DNA of 64,000 bases from CAVPMN01 sp963706425 (lineage in GTDB: Bacteria > Actinomycetota > Acidimicrobiia > Acidimicrobiales > Acidimicrobilacustridaceae): contig CAVPMN010000020.1 in the NCBI GenBank assembly GCA_963706425.1, positions 310,001 to 374,000 of the forward strand. Reading direction: 5' to 3'. Under the pieces are notes generated by a model that worked only from the letters and a program-made list of their open reading frames with translations, was not told the DNA's origin and made no database searches. Numbering within the stretch: position 1 is the first letter of the stretch; every line of letters begins with the position of its first letter. Positions 17,069-25,030 of this stretch are shown here, one piece after another. The translations under genes were made by a program, and so were the position numbers.

Positions 17069-18117
17069 TCATCGGTCGGCGTGAAAGTCGGTGATGGTGG
17101 GGGTTCGCCAGCGCGTCGGCGTGCGGCTGTCCCGCCCCACGGGAGCTCCGGGGACCTCGACGAGCTCGCCGGCGGCGGTGAGCTTGTTCAGCCGACGGCG
17201 GACTTTCTCGGTTTGGTTGCGGGTGACGACTTCGGTGGCGAACACGACGCGGGCGGCGTCGGCGGCGGACACTCCCCCGGCGGTGACGCGGGCGAGGTCG
17301 ATGAGGTCGATGGCTTCGACGACGGTGCTGGTGCCGGTGACGTGGTCGTGGTGGACGGTTAGCGGTCCGACGTCCTCGGCGGGTTGTTTCAGGTGCAACA
17401 GCTCGACGTAGGCGTCTCCGGCGTCCCCCCACAGCAGGACGACGGACCCCATGCCGGCGGTGAGCCAGGTCGAGCCGAACACGTCCGACAGGGCTTTCGG
17501 TTTCGTGGTGCCGTCGGACTTGCGTTGGTGGTGGAGCAGCACGACGTCGACCTCGTCGGCGATGGCGGTCTGTATGGATCGGTTCACGCCGGCGCCGACC
17601 TCGTCGTCGGCGAGACCGACCGCGACGTCCTTGAGCGAGTCGAGCACGACGGTGGCGGCGTCGGTCTTCTCGCACATCTCGAGGAGCAGGTCGGGGTACT
17701 GGCGAGGTCACCGGGCGGCGGTCCGCGCCACACGATGAGCCGGTCGTTCAGTTGGTCGCGGTGCTGTTCGTCGACCATGCGGCGCAAGGACCGGGCGACC
17801 TGTCGGGGTCGGTCCGAGGCCAGATACAGCACCTTGTCCGTCGGTGACGGCGACAGGGAAGCCGAGCAGGTCACCGGCGACGATGCCGACCCGACGCAGC
17901 GCGACCTGTTGCGCCAAGGTGGTCTTACCGAGTCCTGGCGGGCCGCAGAGCATGAACGGCTCACCCTCGGCCCACAGGATCTGGTCATCGTCACCCCACA
18001 CGGAGGGGACGATGGTCGGCTCGTCGAGGATGAACGACCCACCGGGGACGTAGGCGGGCGAAGTTCGGGGGCCGGTCCTTTGAGAACGGCGGCGAGCTCG
18101 GCGACGAGGTCATCCAT
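17069..18117 (-). pseudogene. AAA/RecA-like replicative helicase (RepA-type, frameshifted)
   Basis: Joined from three frames. ATG 18117 starts MDDLVAELAAVLKGP. Then come the Walker A motif FMLCGPPGLGKTTLAQQ, a middle piece VLYLASDRPRQVARSLRRMV, and the C-terminal part starting with Walker B ATVVLDSLKDVAVGL, a Q/H-loop VVLLHHQRKSDG, and a winged-helix-like tail ending DFHADR. This is the AAA_25/RepA hexameric helicase arrangement used by phages and plasmids. At least three shifts are needed (about 18060, 17850 and 17700). The gene is coupled to the upstream primase by a TGATG overlap, so the two probably act together at the nearby repeats. Confidence 0.75.
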
Positions 18118-18950
18118 CACGCCACCTCCCCCGTGGGTTGTCCGCGCGCCCCGGAACCCGGACCGGATGGTCGTGGCGGCCTCGGACTCGTCAGACCGAC
18201 CGACAGAGCAGCGTCGAGCAGCGCGCTGGGCGACCGTGTGCGGCGTCGAGCTCCCCCTGGTCGACCAACTGGCCGAGATTGAACGCGGCCGGCACAGCGT
18301 GTGATTACGGGTGCCGGTGACCGCGGCGCGGACCCGGTCGAGCTTCCCCGTCGAGCGCGGCTTCGCCGTACCGTTGGCCGGTGCTGGTCGGCGGTCGTCG
18401 AGCCTCGAGCGGAGACTGGCGAACCCGTCACGCTGCACGGGCTTCGGGATGAGCAGATCGAGCAGCCCACGCGGGGAGCGGTGCGGCGGTTCGTTGCTCG
18501 TCGACGGTGTAGACACCGGCATCGGTACGCGACGGTGGTGCGACGACGTAGCCGCCGACGCCGCGCACGTCGACCGATGGGGCGAGCTTCCCCGCGCTGT
18601 TCCGCACGTCGATGCCGGCCGCGCCTGGAAGTAGAGATGACCGCCACCGGACGGTGTGCCGACCTCCCACGTCGGCGGCTCGGGTTCGTCACCGATGTGT
18701 CGGCGAGCAGAGCACACCACGACGCCAGCCCACCACGTCGGGCTCTTTGGCGTCGATGTCGATGACGACGAGCCGACCGGTAGCGATACCGATGTTCGCG
18801 TCGGGGGTCACCGTCCACCACGCCTCGATCCGCTCGGGGTCGGTGGTGGCGTCTTTCAGACCGTGCGCGGTGGCCGGCCGCTTCCCCCTCCGCTCGAGGG
18901 GAAAGCAGGGCCAGCCGGCCGACGGCGTAGGCGAGCGCGTGGTCGAGCAC
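18117..18950 (-). pseudogene. Bifunctional primase-polymerase (Prim-Pol, frameshifted)
   Basis: GTG 18950 starts VLDHALAYAVGRLAL, two bases after the stop of the upstream gene. Pieces in different frames give the Prim-Pol fold: a segment equivalent to PDANIGIATG followed by LVVIDIDAKEP (catalytic acidic residues), then GTPSGGGHLYFQA, then GKLAPSVDVRGVGGYVVAPP with the last catalytic region, and a C-terminal helical part ending near ATTIRSGFRGART. This is the phage/plasmid primase-polymerase layout. Joined length is about 278 residues. At least five one-base shifts are needed, so it is inactive as written. Several pieces were read by eye across frames, so exact junctions are approximate. Confidence 0.65.
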
Positions 18951-18952
18951 GG

Positions 18953-19378
18953 TCAGAAGGTGTCGTCGTCGGGGAGCAACGGCACCGCGACCGGCTCGAC
19001 CTCGGCGCGGCGACCTGCCACAGGTGCGCTGGTCGTGCACTCGCGTCGCCGGCGACGCGTTCGGCACGTTCGTAGACGAGCCGGTAAGCCTGGTACGAAC
19101 CGGACCCGTCGACCTTGTCTTTCTTGCCGATGTACCGGATACCGAGCTCGGTCGCCGACGTGGAGGTCGAGCTCGACAGATCTCGTTGCGTAGGGCGGTG
19201 TGGTAGCCGTGAACGTCGACCTCGCGGCCGTCGTCGGTTTCGATGGACTACGACCGGGTATGGGCCGTACCCGCCCTCGCGCATCGTCAGGTCGAGCACG
19301 ACACCGACGACCGATGTCACCTCGGCTCGGGCTTCCACGGCTCGGGATCACGGTGCGATGCGTTCCAGTAGACTTCAC
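18953..19378 (-). pseudogene. Phage protein with probable OB-like fold (frameshifted)
   Basis: GTG 19378 (MKSTGTHRTVIPSR) follows a strong AAAGGAG. Pieces in other frames give EVTSVVGVVLDLTMREGGYG, PYPVVV, the shifted EVDVHGYHTALRNEI, and GIRYIGKKDKVDGSGSYQAY. This strand-rich pattern with Gly-Lys turns is typical of a short actinophage protein found beside primases; its role is unknown, possibly nucleic-acid binding. The last residues before TGA 18953 are LLPDDDTF. At least three shifts are needed. First gene of the replication operon. Confidence 0.55.
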
Positions 19379-19489
19379 GGTGTTCTCCTTTGATGAGCAG
19401 AGCCGGCTCTCGTTTGGTCGCGGGGCCGGCGCTGCTCGTTTCGGGGGTCTGGCGTTTCGGCCGTCCTTCGGCCTCGTCAGCGGTGCGGG

Positions 19490-19824
19490 TCAGCACCGGA
19501 CGCCGTAGCTGTCACTCGATGAGCAGCAGGACGACAAGGGCGACGAGGGCGACGGTCCAGGCGCAGCGCATCCGGCGAGAACGAGCGCGGCCATGCGCGA
19601 CGACGTCGACCGGGCGGCGGCTCGTCCGTCGAGCTCGAGCAGTCGGCGAAGCGCAGCGGTCGGAACGAGCACGCGACCGCCGACGCGGATGGTCGGAATC
19701 TCGCCGGTCTTGGCTGCGTGGTAGGCGGTGGCTCGACCGATGCCGAGGATCTCGGCCGGCCTCGGGGACGCTCACGGTCGGGCGTGTCGGCAGGGTTCGG
19801 GATGTTCTGCGTGCGGATGTCCAT
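19490..19824 (-). pseudogene. xis-like: Excisionase-like HTH_17 DNA-binding protein (frameshifted)
   Basis: ATG 19824 opens MDIRTQNIPNPADTPDRE, then SVPEA. After one shift near 19760 it reads EILGIGRATAYHAAKTGEIP and TIRVGGRVLVPTAALRRLLE. This is the MerR-like winged helix of excisionases: helix, turn, recognition helix, then a hairpin wing. The shift is an extra G in GCCGGCCGAG. The tail after RRLLELDG is low complexity and the real end may be earlier. It is divergent from the integrase side and would direct excision or regulate the leftward operon. Confidence 0.7.
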
Positions 19825-19861
19825 GCGTTCCATTCTGTGCCCAGAGTGGTACGCGTGCCAC

Positions 19862-20488
19862 ATGCCCACGAAACAGGCCATTCTCAGGAAGCACGGCATC
19901 GCCCGGAACGCATCGCCAAGTGGGCAAGGTCGGTCACGGCACCTCGGCGAACACCGCTGGAGGCAAGGCACTTCATCGGCCAACCGGGTAACGCGATGCC
20001 GAGCTTCCCGGTTGGACGTTCACGCTCGACCTTGCCGAAGGCGGCGGCGTGTGGAGCTTCACGGCCACCATCGACCCCGACCACCGGGGAATCGACTCGG
20101 TCACGACCACCAGGCTCCGAAGGGTGCCACTCGGTGAACTGGCTCTCGCCGTTCGCGCAGCGTGGCTCTTGCACATCGCCGCCAATGACGGATGGAACGA
20201 GGAGGCGGTCGACTACTTCGGGACTATGGCACGGCCGGTGGACGACGGCTGGCCGGCGGGTCCGGACGGACCGCGACCTCGTCGAGGCAATGCAGGCGTA
20301 CCTGACGCGGTGGCCGAAGGCCGAGACGACCGCCGAAGCCGCCAAGCGGTTCGGGGTGTCGAAAGACACGATGGACAGCTACCGCAAAGAGGCGGTGAAG
20401 CGCGGAGCTGTTCCGTTCGTATGGGAGAGGCAAACCCGGCGGCCAACTGACCGACGCAGGACTCGAGATAGCGGGGAGCGAACGATGA
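19862..20488 (+). CDS. HTH-containing protein translationally coupled to integrase (frameshifted)
   Basis: ATG 19862 reads MPTKQAILRKHG. A middle piece in another frame gives VWSFTATIDPDHRGIDSVTT and WLLHIAANDGWNEEAVDYFG. A further shift near 20250 leads to DLVEAMQAYLTRWPKAETTA and the helix-turn-helix KRFGVSKDTMDSYRKEAV. A last shift yields GKPGGQLTDAGLEIAGSER, with TGA overlapping the integrase ATG (ATGA, 20485-20488). It is probably a DNA-binding regulator produced with the integrase. Family not recognised. Confidence 0.55.
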
Positions 20489-21654
20489 GCCGTGAAGGAA
20501 GCGTGAAGAAGGACGGGTCGGGTCGGTGGTCGTTCCGGGTGGACGTCACCCCGGCAGGCGCGTCTCGTAAGCAGGTGCATCGCCGCGGGTTCAAGACGAA
20601 AGCGGAGGCGCTCGACGCGCTGGACGAAGTGAAACGGCAGGTTCACGGCGGCACGTTCGTGGAGCCGACGAAACAGACGGTCGGCCAGTACCTCAAGGAG
20701 TGGTTGGTGACCATCGAGCCGACCGTGCGGCCGTCGACTCATCATTCCTACGACCGGAACATGCGCGTGCATGTCATCCCCGCCATCGGTGACGTGCCGT
20801 TGCAGTCCGTCGACGGCGGCACCCTGAATCGGCTCTACGCCGACCTGCTCGCCACCGGCAACAAGGGCCACAGGGCCGGCGAAGGGCTCGCCCCACGGTC
20901 GGTGGCGTACATCCACACGGTGATTCACCGGGCATTCAAGGATGCGGTCCGCTGGTCGCGTCTGACCCGCAATCCTGCCGACGCCGCCGACCCACCGAAG
21001 CCATCGTCGGCTCACGCTGCGATGGTGACGTGGACAGCCGACGAGGTCGCCGACTTCCTCGACCGGTGCCGGTCGTACGGCGACCGCCACTGGCCGTTGT
21101 GGACGTTGCTCGCCACCACCGGGATGCGTCGGGGTGAAGCACTCGGGCTCAGGTGGTCCGACGTGGACCTCGACACCGGCATCGCGTCGGTCAGTCAGAC
21201 GGTCATCGCGGTGAAGCACGAAACCCGGTTCGGCTCCCCAAAGACGGCGCACGGGGTGCGGACCGTCGACCTCGATGAGCGCACGGTGATGGCGTTCCGC
21301 GACCAGCGGCGGACCCAGCTCGAGGAACGCCTCGCCATCGGGTCAGGCTGGCGCGACCACGACCTCATCTTCTGCAAGGTCGACGGCGACCCGTTGCACC
21401 CGGAACGGGTCAGCAGAGAGTTTCAGCGGCGCATCGAACGGTGGAACCTTCGCCCCATCACCCTGCACGGCATCCGGCACACCTGGGCCACGTTGGCGCT
21501 ACGGGCCGGTGTCCATCCGAAGGTGGTGCAGGAGCGCCTAGGGCACGCCACCATCGGCATCACACTCGGGACGTACTCACACGTTCAGGCGGGGATGCAA
21601 CGCGACGCCGCCGAACAGGTCGCCGGCATGATTTTCGGTCAGCCGTTAGCCTGA
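20485..21654 (+). CDS. int: Tyrosine recombinase integrase
   Basis: An intact 389-residue integrase. It has an N-terminal arm-binding domain (SVKKDGSGRWSFRVDV, then FKTKAEALDALDEVKRQV), a SAM-like core-binding domain (TVGQYLKEWLVTIEPTVRPS), and the catalytic domain. Catalytic residues are visible: Arg in TTGMRRGEALGLRW, a Lys in the beta-hairpin region (SPKTAHGVRTV), HGIRH for H-x-x-R, LGHATIGIT for the second His, and the nucleophile in GTYSHVQ. It would join element and tRNA attachment sites. It reads toward the tRNA gene, with its stop about 390 bases from the attR core. Confidence 0.95.
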   Translation: MSREGSVKKDGSGRWSFRVDVTPAGASRKQVHRRGFKTKAEALDALDEVKRQVHGGTFVEPTKQTVGQYLKEWLVTIEPTVRPSTHHSYDRNMRVHVIPAIGDVPLQSVDGGTLNRLYADLLATGNKGHRAGEGLAPRSVAYIHTVIHRAFKDAVRWSRLTRNPADAADPPKPSSAHAAMVTWTADEVADFLDRCRSYGDRHWPLWTLLATTGMRRGEALGLRWSDVDLDTGIASVSQTVIAVKHETRFGSPKTAHGVRTVDLDERTVMAFRDQRRTQLEERLAIGSGWRDHDLIFCKVDGDPLHPERVSREFQRRIERWNLRPITLHGIRHTWATLALRAGVHPKVVQERLGHATIGITLGTYSHVQAGMQRDAAEQVAGMIFGQPLA

Positions 21655-21660
21655 CGCCGC

Positions 21661-21980
21661 ATGGGCTTCCTCAAGGACGCGCCGGCAAAGGCGAGCTGCA
21701 GAAGTGGATCATCGACCAATCGAACGAGGCCTGGCGAGCCCACATGTTCGATGCGGACGACTTGAAGACAAAGGCCTACACATGGGGCCGGCTAATGGCC
21801 ATTGCCAAGACCGGCGACCGCATGGCGAAGAAGACCGTTGCTTTGCACTACACGTCACGTCCGGAAGACATAGCCGAGGCGAGAGAGTTCCTCGACCACG
21901 CGCCCGATGAGTTGGCGAAGGGCTACGACGATTTCGCCCGGGAACACAACGAGCGCGCACGCCAGCTCGGCCTTCAGTGA
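21661..21980 (+). CDS. Small helical protein after the integrase (frameshift at start)
   Basis: ATG 21661 reads MGFLKDAPAKA. After one missing base near 21692 it continues ELQKWIIDQSNEAWRAHMFD, KTKAYTWGRLMAIAKTGDRM and EAREFLDHAPDELAKGYDDF, ending RQLGLQ. The joined protein is about 106 residues, entirely helical and highly charged. Without the shift, the first in-frame ATG is 21744. No family is recognised. It lies between integrase and attachment site, where such elements often carry small accessory ORFs. Confidence 0.5.
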
Positions 21981-21995
21981 CCATTCTGTGACCAC
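21973..21995. repeat. Right arm-type repeats
   Basis: GTGACCATTCTGTGACCAC at 21977-21995 repeats exactly the sequence at 11693-11711 near the opposite end. It contains two TGACCA units 11 bases apart. With the left copy it fits arm-type sites flanking the strand-exchange core at 22040-22064. Confidence 0.6.
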
Positions 21996-22039
21996 CGGGG
22001 CTTTTTCTCGGCCTCTCCGGTGCTCTGACCTGCGGAAAC

Positions 22040-22064
22040 GTGGTGTCGGAGGGGGGACTTGAAC
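22040..22064. repeat. attR core within the tRNA-Leu 3' end
   Basis: The right copy of the 25-bp direct repeat. It overlaps the 3' end of the complete tRNA gene including the encoded CCA, so integration keeps a functional tRNA. It matches 11548-11572. Confidence 0.92.
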
Positions 22065-22127
22065 CCCCACGCCCTTGCGGGCACTAGCCCCTCAAGCTAG
22101 CGCGTCTGCCTATTCCGCCACTCCGAC
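22041..22127 (-). tRNA. tRNA-Leu(GAG)
   Basis: On the - strand it starts GTCGGAG and ends CTCCGAC plus A and CCA, giving a perfect 7-bp acceptor stem. The anticodon stem CTAGC/GCTAG encloses TTGAGGG, so the anticodon is GAG. A long variable arm (GTGCCCGCAAGGGCGT) marks the Leu class. The T-arm is GGGGG-TTCAAGT-CCCCC. CCA is genome-encoded. The 3' end is the insertion site of the adjacent element. Confidence 0.96.
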
Positions 22128-22284
22128 GTGGCCTCCGAAACCGACCTGCGGGTCGACCGGAGAGGTCGCTCACTCTATCGCAGCCGGTCCCCCACCCCGA
22201 ACCGGCAACTCACCCCGCAACCGGTAGCCCAAGCGGGACCCACCGGTCCCGTTTCGGCCACAGGAACGCCGGGAGCGGGCGGGG

Positions 22285-23868
22285 TCAGGCGGCTCGATGC
22301 ACGACAGCGACGTCGAAGGTGCCGTCGAGCTCGCCGACAAATCCTTCGAACCCGTCGGCCACCACCTGGTTGGTGGTCAGCTGGGCGATCGGCACCACCA
22401 CACCCAGCTCGAGGATCTGGCGCTCGATCGACTGGTACTGCGCCTGGCGGTCGGCATCCAACCCCGTCGCTCGGGCCGAGCGGATCTGGGCGTCGAGATC
22501 GGGCGACGACAACCCGACGACGTTGTCGGGCGAGTCGGAGATGAACGGTGGTCCCACATACGAGTCCTGGATGCCGACGATGCCCACCCACCCGAAGCTG
22601 AACACGCCGGTCTCCCCCGTCGTCACGAACTGGCGGTACTCGTCGAAGCTCTGCACCCGCAGCTCCACCGGGATCCCAACCGCCTGCAACTCCGCCCCCA
22701 TCGCCTGCACCAGCGCCTGCTGCTGCGAGTCGTCGTAGGTGTCGAGCACCACGGTGGGAATCGTGCCGTCGGGGAACGCCTCGGCCAGCAACCGGCGAGC
22801 CTCGTCGGGGTCGTAGCGACACGCCGAGCCGCACGCATCGGGCACGAAGCCGTCGACCCCCTCGGCCACCAACCCGTCGAGCGCCAACCGGCCGGGGAAC
22901 ACCCGCTCGGCCAGCGCGGCGCGGTCGACCGCGTGCAGGATCGCCCGCCGGAACCGCACGTCGGCATAGACCGGATCGTTCTGGTTGATGCCGAACCAGA
23001 TCTCGGCCCCGAACGGCGTGAAGTGCTCGTCGCCGAACTGCTCGGTCGCCGACGCCAACTCGGCGGTCGGCACCAGCGACCAGTCGACCTCGCCATCGAC
23101 GAACGCGGCATACGCCGACGCGACTGAGTCGAACTCGACCAGCTCATAGCCGTCGAGCATCGTGTCGGCGTCGAGCGTCCGCTCAAGAGTGGTGACCGAC
23201 CCCTCGACCGCAGCGATCTGGTACGGCCCGCTGCCGACGGGCTCCGCGGCGAACGCTGCCGGGTCGGCCGACACCACCGCCTCGGGCACCACCCCGAAGA
23301 TCGGCGACGCCAGCAGTGCGGGCAGCGACACGAACGGCTCCACCAGCGTGATCTCGAGCGTCGAGTCGTCGATCGCCCGCAGGCCCGACAGCGAGTCGGC
23401 CGTGCCGTCGACCGCGAACTCCTGATAACCGGCGATCAGGTCGAGCCGGGTGCCGGCCAGCGATCCGCTCCCCTGCCCGGCCAGCCGCTGCAATGTGAAC
23501 AGCGCGTCCTGGGCAGTGATGAGCGAACCATCGGAGAACGCCCGGTCATCGAGCACCGCGGTCCACACGGTGAAGTCGCCGTTGGGCCGCAGCTCGGCCA
23601 GTTCGGGCAACGGGTCGAACAGCAGATCGAGGGCGATCATGCTGGCCTGGTCGACGGGCGCCACCTGCGATGGATCGAACGACTCGATCGCGGGCGTCCC
23701 CAGCCGCATGACGCCGCCCGTGACCACCTCAGTCGACGACGACCCACCAGCCTCGGGCTCGTCGCCGTCGTCGGTGCACGCCGCGGCCGACACCAACAGC
23801 ACGACCGAGACGCACAGCCCGACGAGTGAGCGGCGTCGCACTCCGGGCGCCCTCGTCGACCGGGCCAC
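22285..23868 (-). CDS. ABC transporter substrate-binding lipoprotein, family 5 (peptide/nickel type)
   Basis: A 527-residue lipoprotein: RRRSLVGLCVSVVLLV with lipobox SAAAC. The SBP_bac_5 fold follows, with DPSQVAPVDQASMIALDLLF, then FSDGSLITAQDALFTLQRL, GSGPYQI, and DVRFRRAILHAVDRAALAER. It captures oligopeptides or similar ligands for an importer whose permease and ATPase are not in this window. The GTG start at 23868 follows the secG stop by eight bases, so it is the last gene of the secG-containing transcript. Confidence 0.85.
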   Translation of the reverse strand: MARSTRAPGVRRRSLVGLCVSVVLLVSAAACTDDGDEPEAGGSSSTEVVTGGVMRLGTPAIESFDPSQVAPVDQASMIALDLLFDPLPELAELRPNGDFTVWTAVLDDRAFSDGSLITAQDALFTLQRLAGQGSGSLAGTRLDLIAGYQEFAVDGTADSLSGLRAIDDSTLEITLVEPFVSLPALLASPIFGVVPEAVVSADPAAFAAEPVGSGPYQIAAVEGSVTTLERTLDADTMLDGYELVEFDSVASAYAAFVDGEVDWSLVPTAELASATEQFGDEHFTPFGAEIWFGINQNDPVYADVRFRRAILHAVDRAALAERVFPGRLALDGLVAEGVDGFVPDACGSACRYDPDEARRLLAEAFPDGTIPTVVLDTYDDSQQQALVQAMGAELQAVGIPVELRVQSFDEYRQFVTTGETGVFSFGWVGIVGIQDSYVGPPFISDSPDNVVGLSSPDLDAQIRSARATGLDADRQAQYQSIERQILELGVVVPIAQLTTNQVVADGFEGFVGELDGTFDVAVVHRAA

Positions 23869-23876
23869 CAACCGGC

Positions 23877-24113
23877 TCAGGCGTCGTTGAGCAGCAGGGC
23901 GAGGCCGACCGACGTGAACACGAAGATCAGCGCCACCACCACGGTGATGCGGTCGAGGTTCTTCTCGACCACGGTCGACCCGGCCGCCGATGCGCCCATG
24001 CCGCCGCCGAACATGTCGGACAGGCCGCCGCCCTTCCCGCTGTGCAGCAGCACGAGGAAGATCAGGCCGAGCGAGACGACGATGTGAAAGCCGAGAACGA
24101 TTGCGGTCACCAC
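23877..24113 (-). CDS. secG: Preprotein translocase subunit SecG
   Basis: A 78-residue protein with two membrane segments (TAIVLGFHIVVSLGLIFLVL and ITVVVALIFVFTSVGLALLL) joined by a Gly-rich loop LHSGKGGGLSDMFGGG, the hallmark of SecG. It assists SecYE-mediated export. Its position after tpiA matches the conserved gap-pgk-tpiA-secG order. Confidence 0.93.
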   Translation of the reverse strand: MVTAIVLGFHIVVSLGLIFLVLLHSGKGGGLSDMFGGGMGASAAGSTVVEKNLDRITVVVALIFVFTSVGLALLLNDA

Positions 24114-24181
24114 GGCCGACCACGCTACCAGCCGACCGCCGCCGATCGCGAACGCACCCGGCTCTCATCCCCGTTCCGGCT

Positions 24182-24214
24182 GGTGAAACCCGCACCCTGG
24201 TGCGCGGTTTCACC
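24182..24214. terminator. Intergenic hairpin between tpiA and secG
   Basis: GGTGAAACCCGCACC at 24182-24196 pairs with GGTGCGCGGTTTCACC at 24199-24214, with one bulged base. There is no T-run on the - strand after it, so it may reduce rather than stop read-through, or stabilise the glycolytic mRNA 3' end. Confidence 0.55.
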
Positions 24215-24241
24215 TGCCAGAAGCGCAGGGCAGGCGTCGGG

Positions 24242-25030
24242 TCAGGCGACGGAGCGGCGGTACTGGACGATCTTGGCGAAGTCGTCGGGGTCGAGGCTGG
24301 CCCCGCCCACCAGGGCGCCGTCGATGTCGGGCTGGCCCATCAGCTCGGCCGCGTTGCCCGGCTTCACCGAGCCGCCGTACTGCACCCGCACCTTCGCCGC
24401 CGCGTCCTTGCCGAACACCTCGGCCACCGTGGCCCGGATGGCCCCGCACACGGCCTGGGCGTCCTCGGCCGTGGCCGTCTTGCCCGTGCCGATCGCCCAG
24501 ATCGGCTCGTAGGCGATCACCAGACCGGCCACCTGATCGGCCTTCACCCCGGCCAGGCCGGCCTTCACCTGGCCGAGCACCTTGTCGTCGGTGGTGCCGG
24601 CCTCGCGCTCCTCGAGCGTCTCGCCCACGCACATGATGGGCGTCATCTCGAACTTGAGCACCGCCTTGACCTTCTTGTTCACCATCTCGTCGGTCTCGCC
24701 GAACAGCTCACGGCGCTCGGAGTGGCCCACGATCACGTAGCGCACGTCGAGCTTGGGCAGGAACGCCACCGACACCTCGCCGGTGAACGCGCCCTTCTCC
24801 TCCCAGTGGCAGTTCTGCGCTCCGACGATGAGCTGGCAGCCCTTCTGGTCGTAGAGCGTGGTCTGCACCGAGCGGATGTCGGTGAACGGCGGGTGCACCG
24901 ACACGTCGACGAACTCGTAGTCGTCCTTCTCGAGGCGATAGGCCAGCTTCTGCACCGTCTGGATGGCCTCGAAGTGGTTGTAGTGCATCTTCCAGTTGCC
25001 GCTGATGAGCGGCTTGCGGGCTTCAGGCAT
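24242..25030 (-). CDS. tpiA: Triosephosphate isomerase
   Basis: A 262-residue TIM-barrel enzyme interconverting dihydroxyacetone phosphate and glyceraldehyde 3-phosphate. Visible are the N-terminal SGNWKMHYNHFEA (catalytic Lys), the HSERRELFGETDEMV motif (catalytic His), the active-site AYEPIWAIGTGKTATAED (Glu and loop 6), and the phosphate-binding QYGGSVKPGNA. ATG 25030 overlaps the pgk stop by eight bases, so translation is coupled. Confidence 0.96.
   Translation of the reverse strand: MPEARKPLISGNWKMHYNHFEAIQTVQKLAYRLEKDDYEFVDVSVHPPFTDIRSVQTTLYDQKGCQLIVGAQNCHWEEKGAFTGEVSVAFLPKLDVRYVIVGHSERRELFGETDEMVNKKVKAVLKFEMTPIMCVGETLEEREAGTTDDKVLGQVKAGLAGVKADQVAGLVIAYEPIWAIGTGKTATAEDAQAVCGAIRATVAEVFGKDAAAKVRVQYGGSVKPGNAAELMGQPDIDGALVGGASLDPDDFAKIVQYRRSVA

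Larger units (their letters stand above)
11548..22064. mobile_element. Integrated phage-like element (phiRv1/phiRv2-like, possible satellite)
   Basis: A 10.5-kb insertion in the 3' end of tRNA-Leu(GAG). Its ends are identical 25-bp direct repeats. Contents from left to right are: arm-type repeats, two GWW-motif surface genes, a lipoprotein, whiB, an HK97-type capsid gene, small ORFs, iteron-like repeats, AAA helicase, primase-polymerase, an OB-fold-like phage protein, excisionase-like HTH, an HTH gene, integrase, a small ORF and arm repeats. No terminase, portal, tail or lysis gene is seen. The order capsid, replication genes, excisionase, integrase matches the general plan of the 10-kb mycobacterial elements phiRv1 and phiRv2. 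Most genes except the integrase carry apparent frameshifts. Confidence 0.88.
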
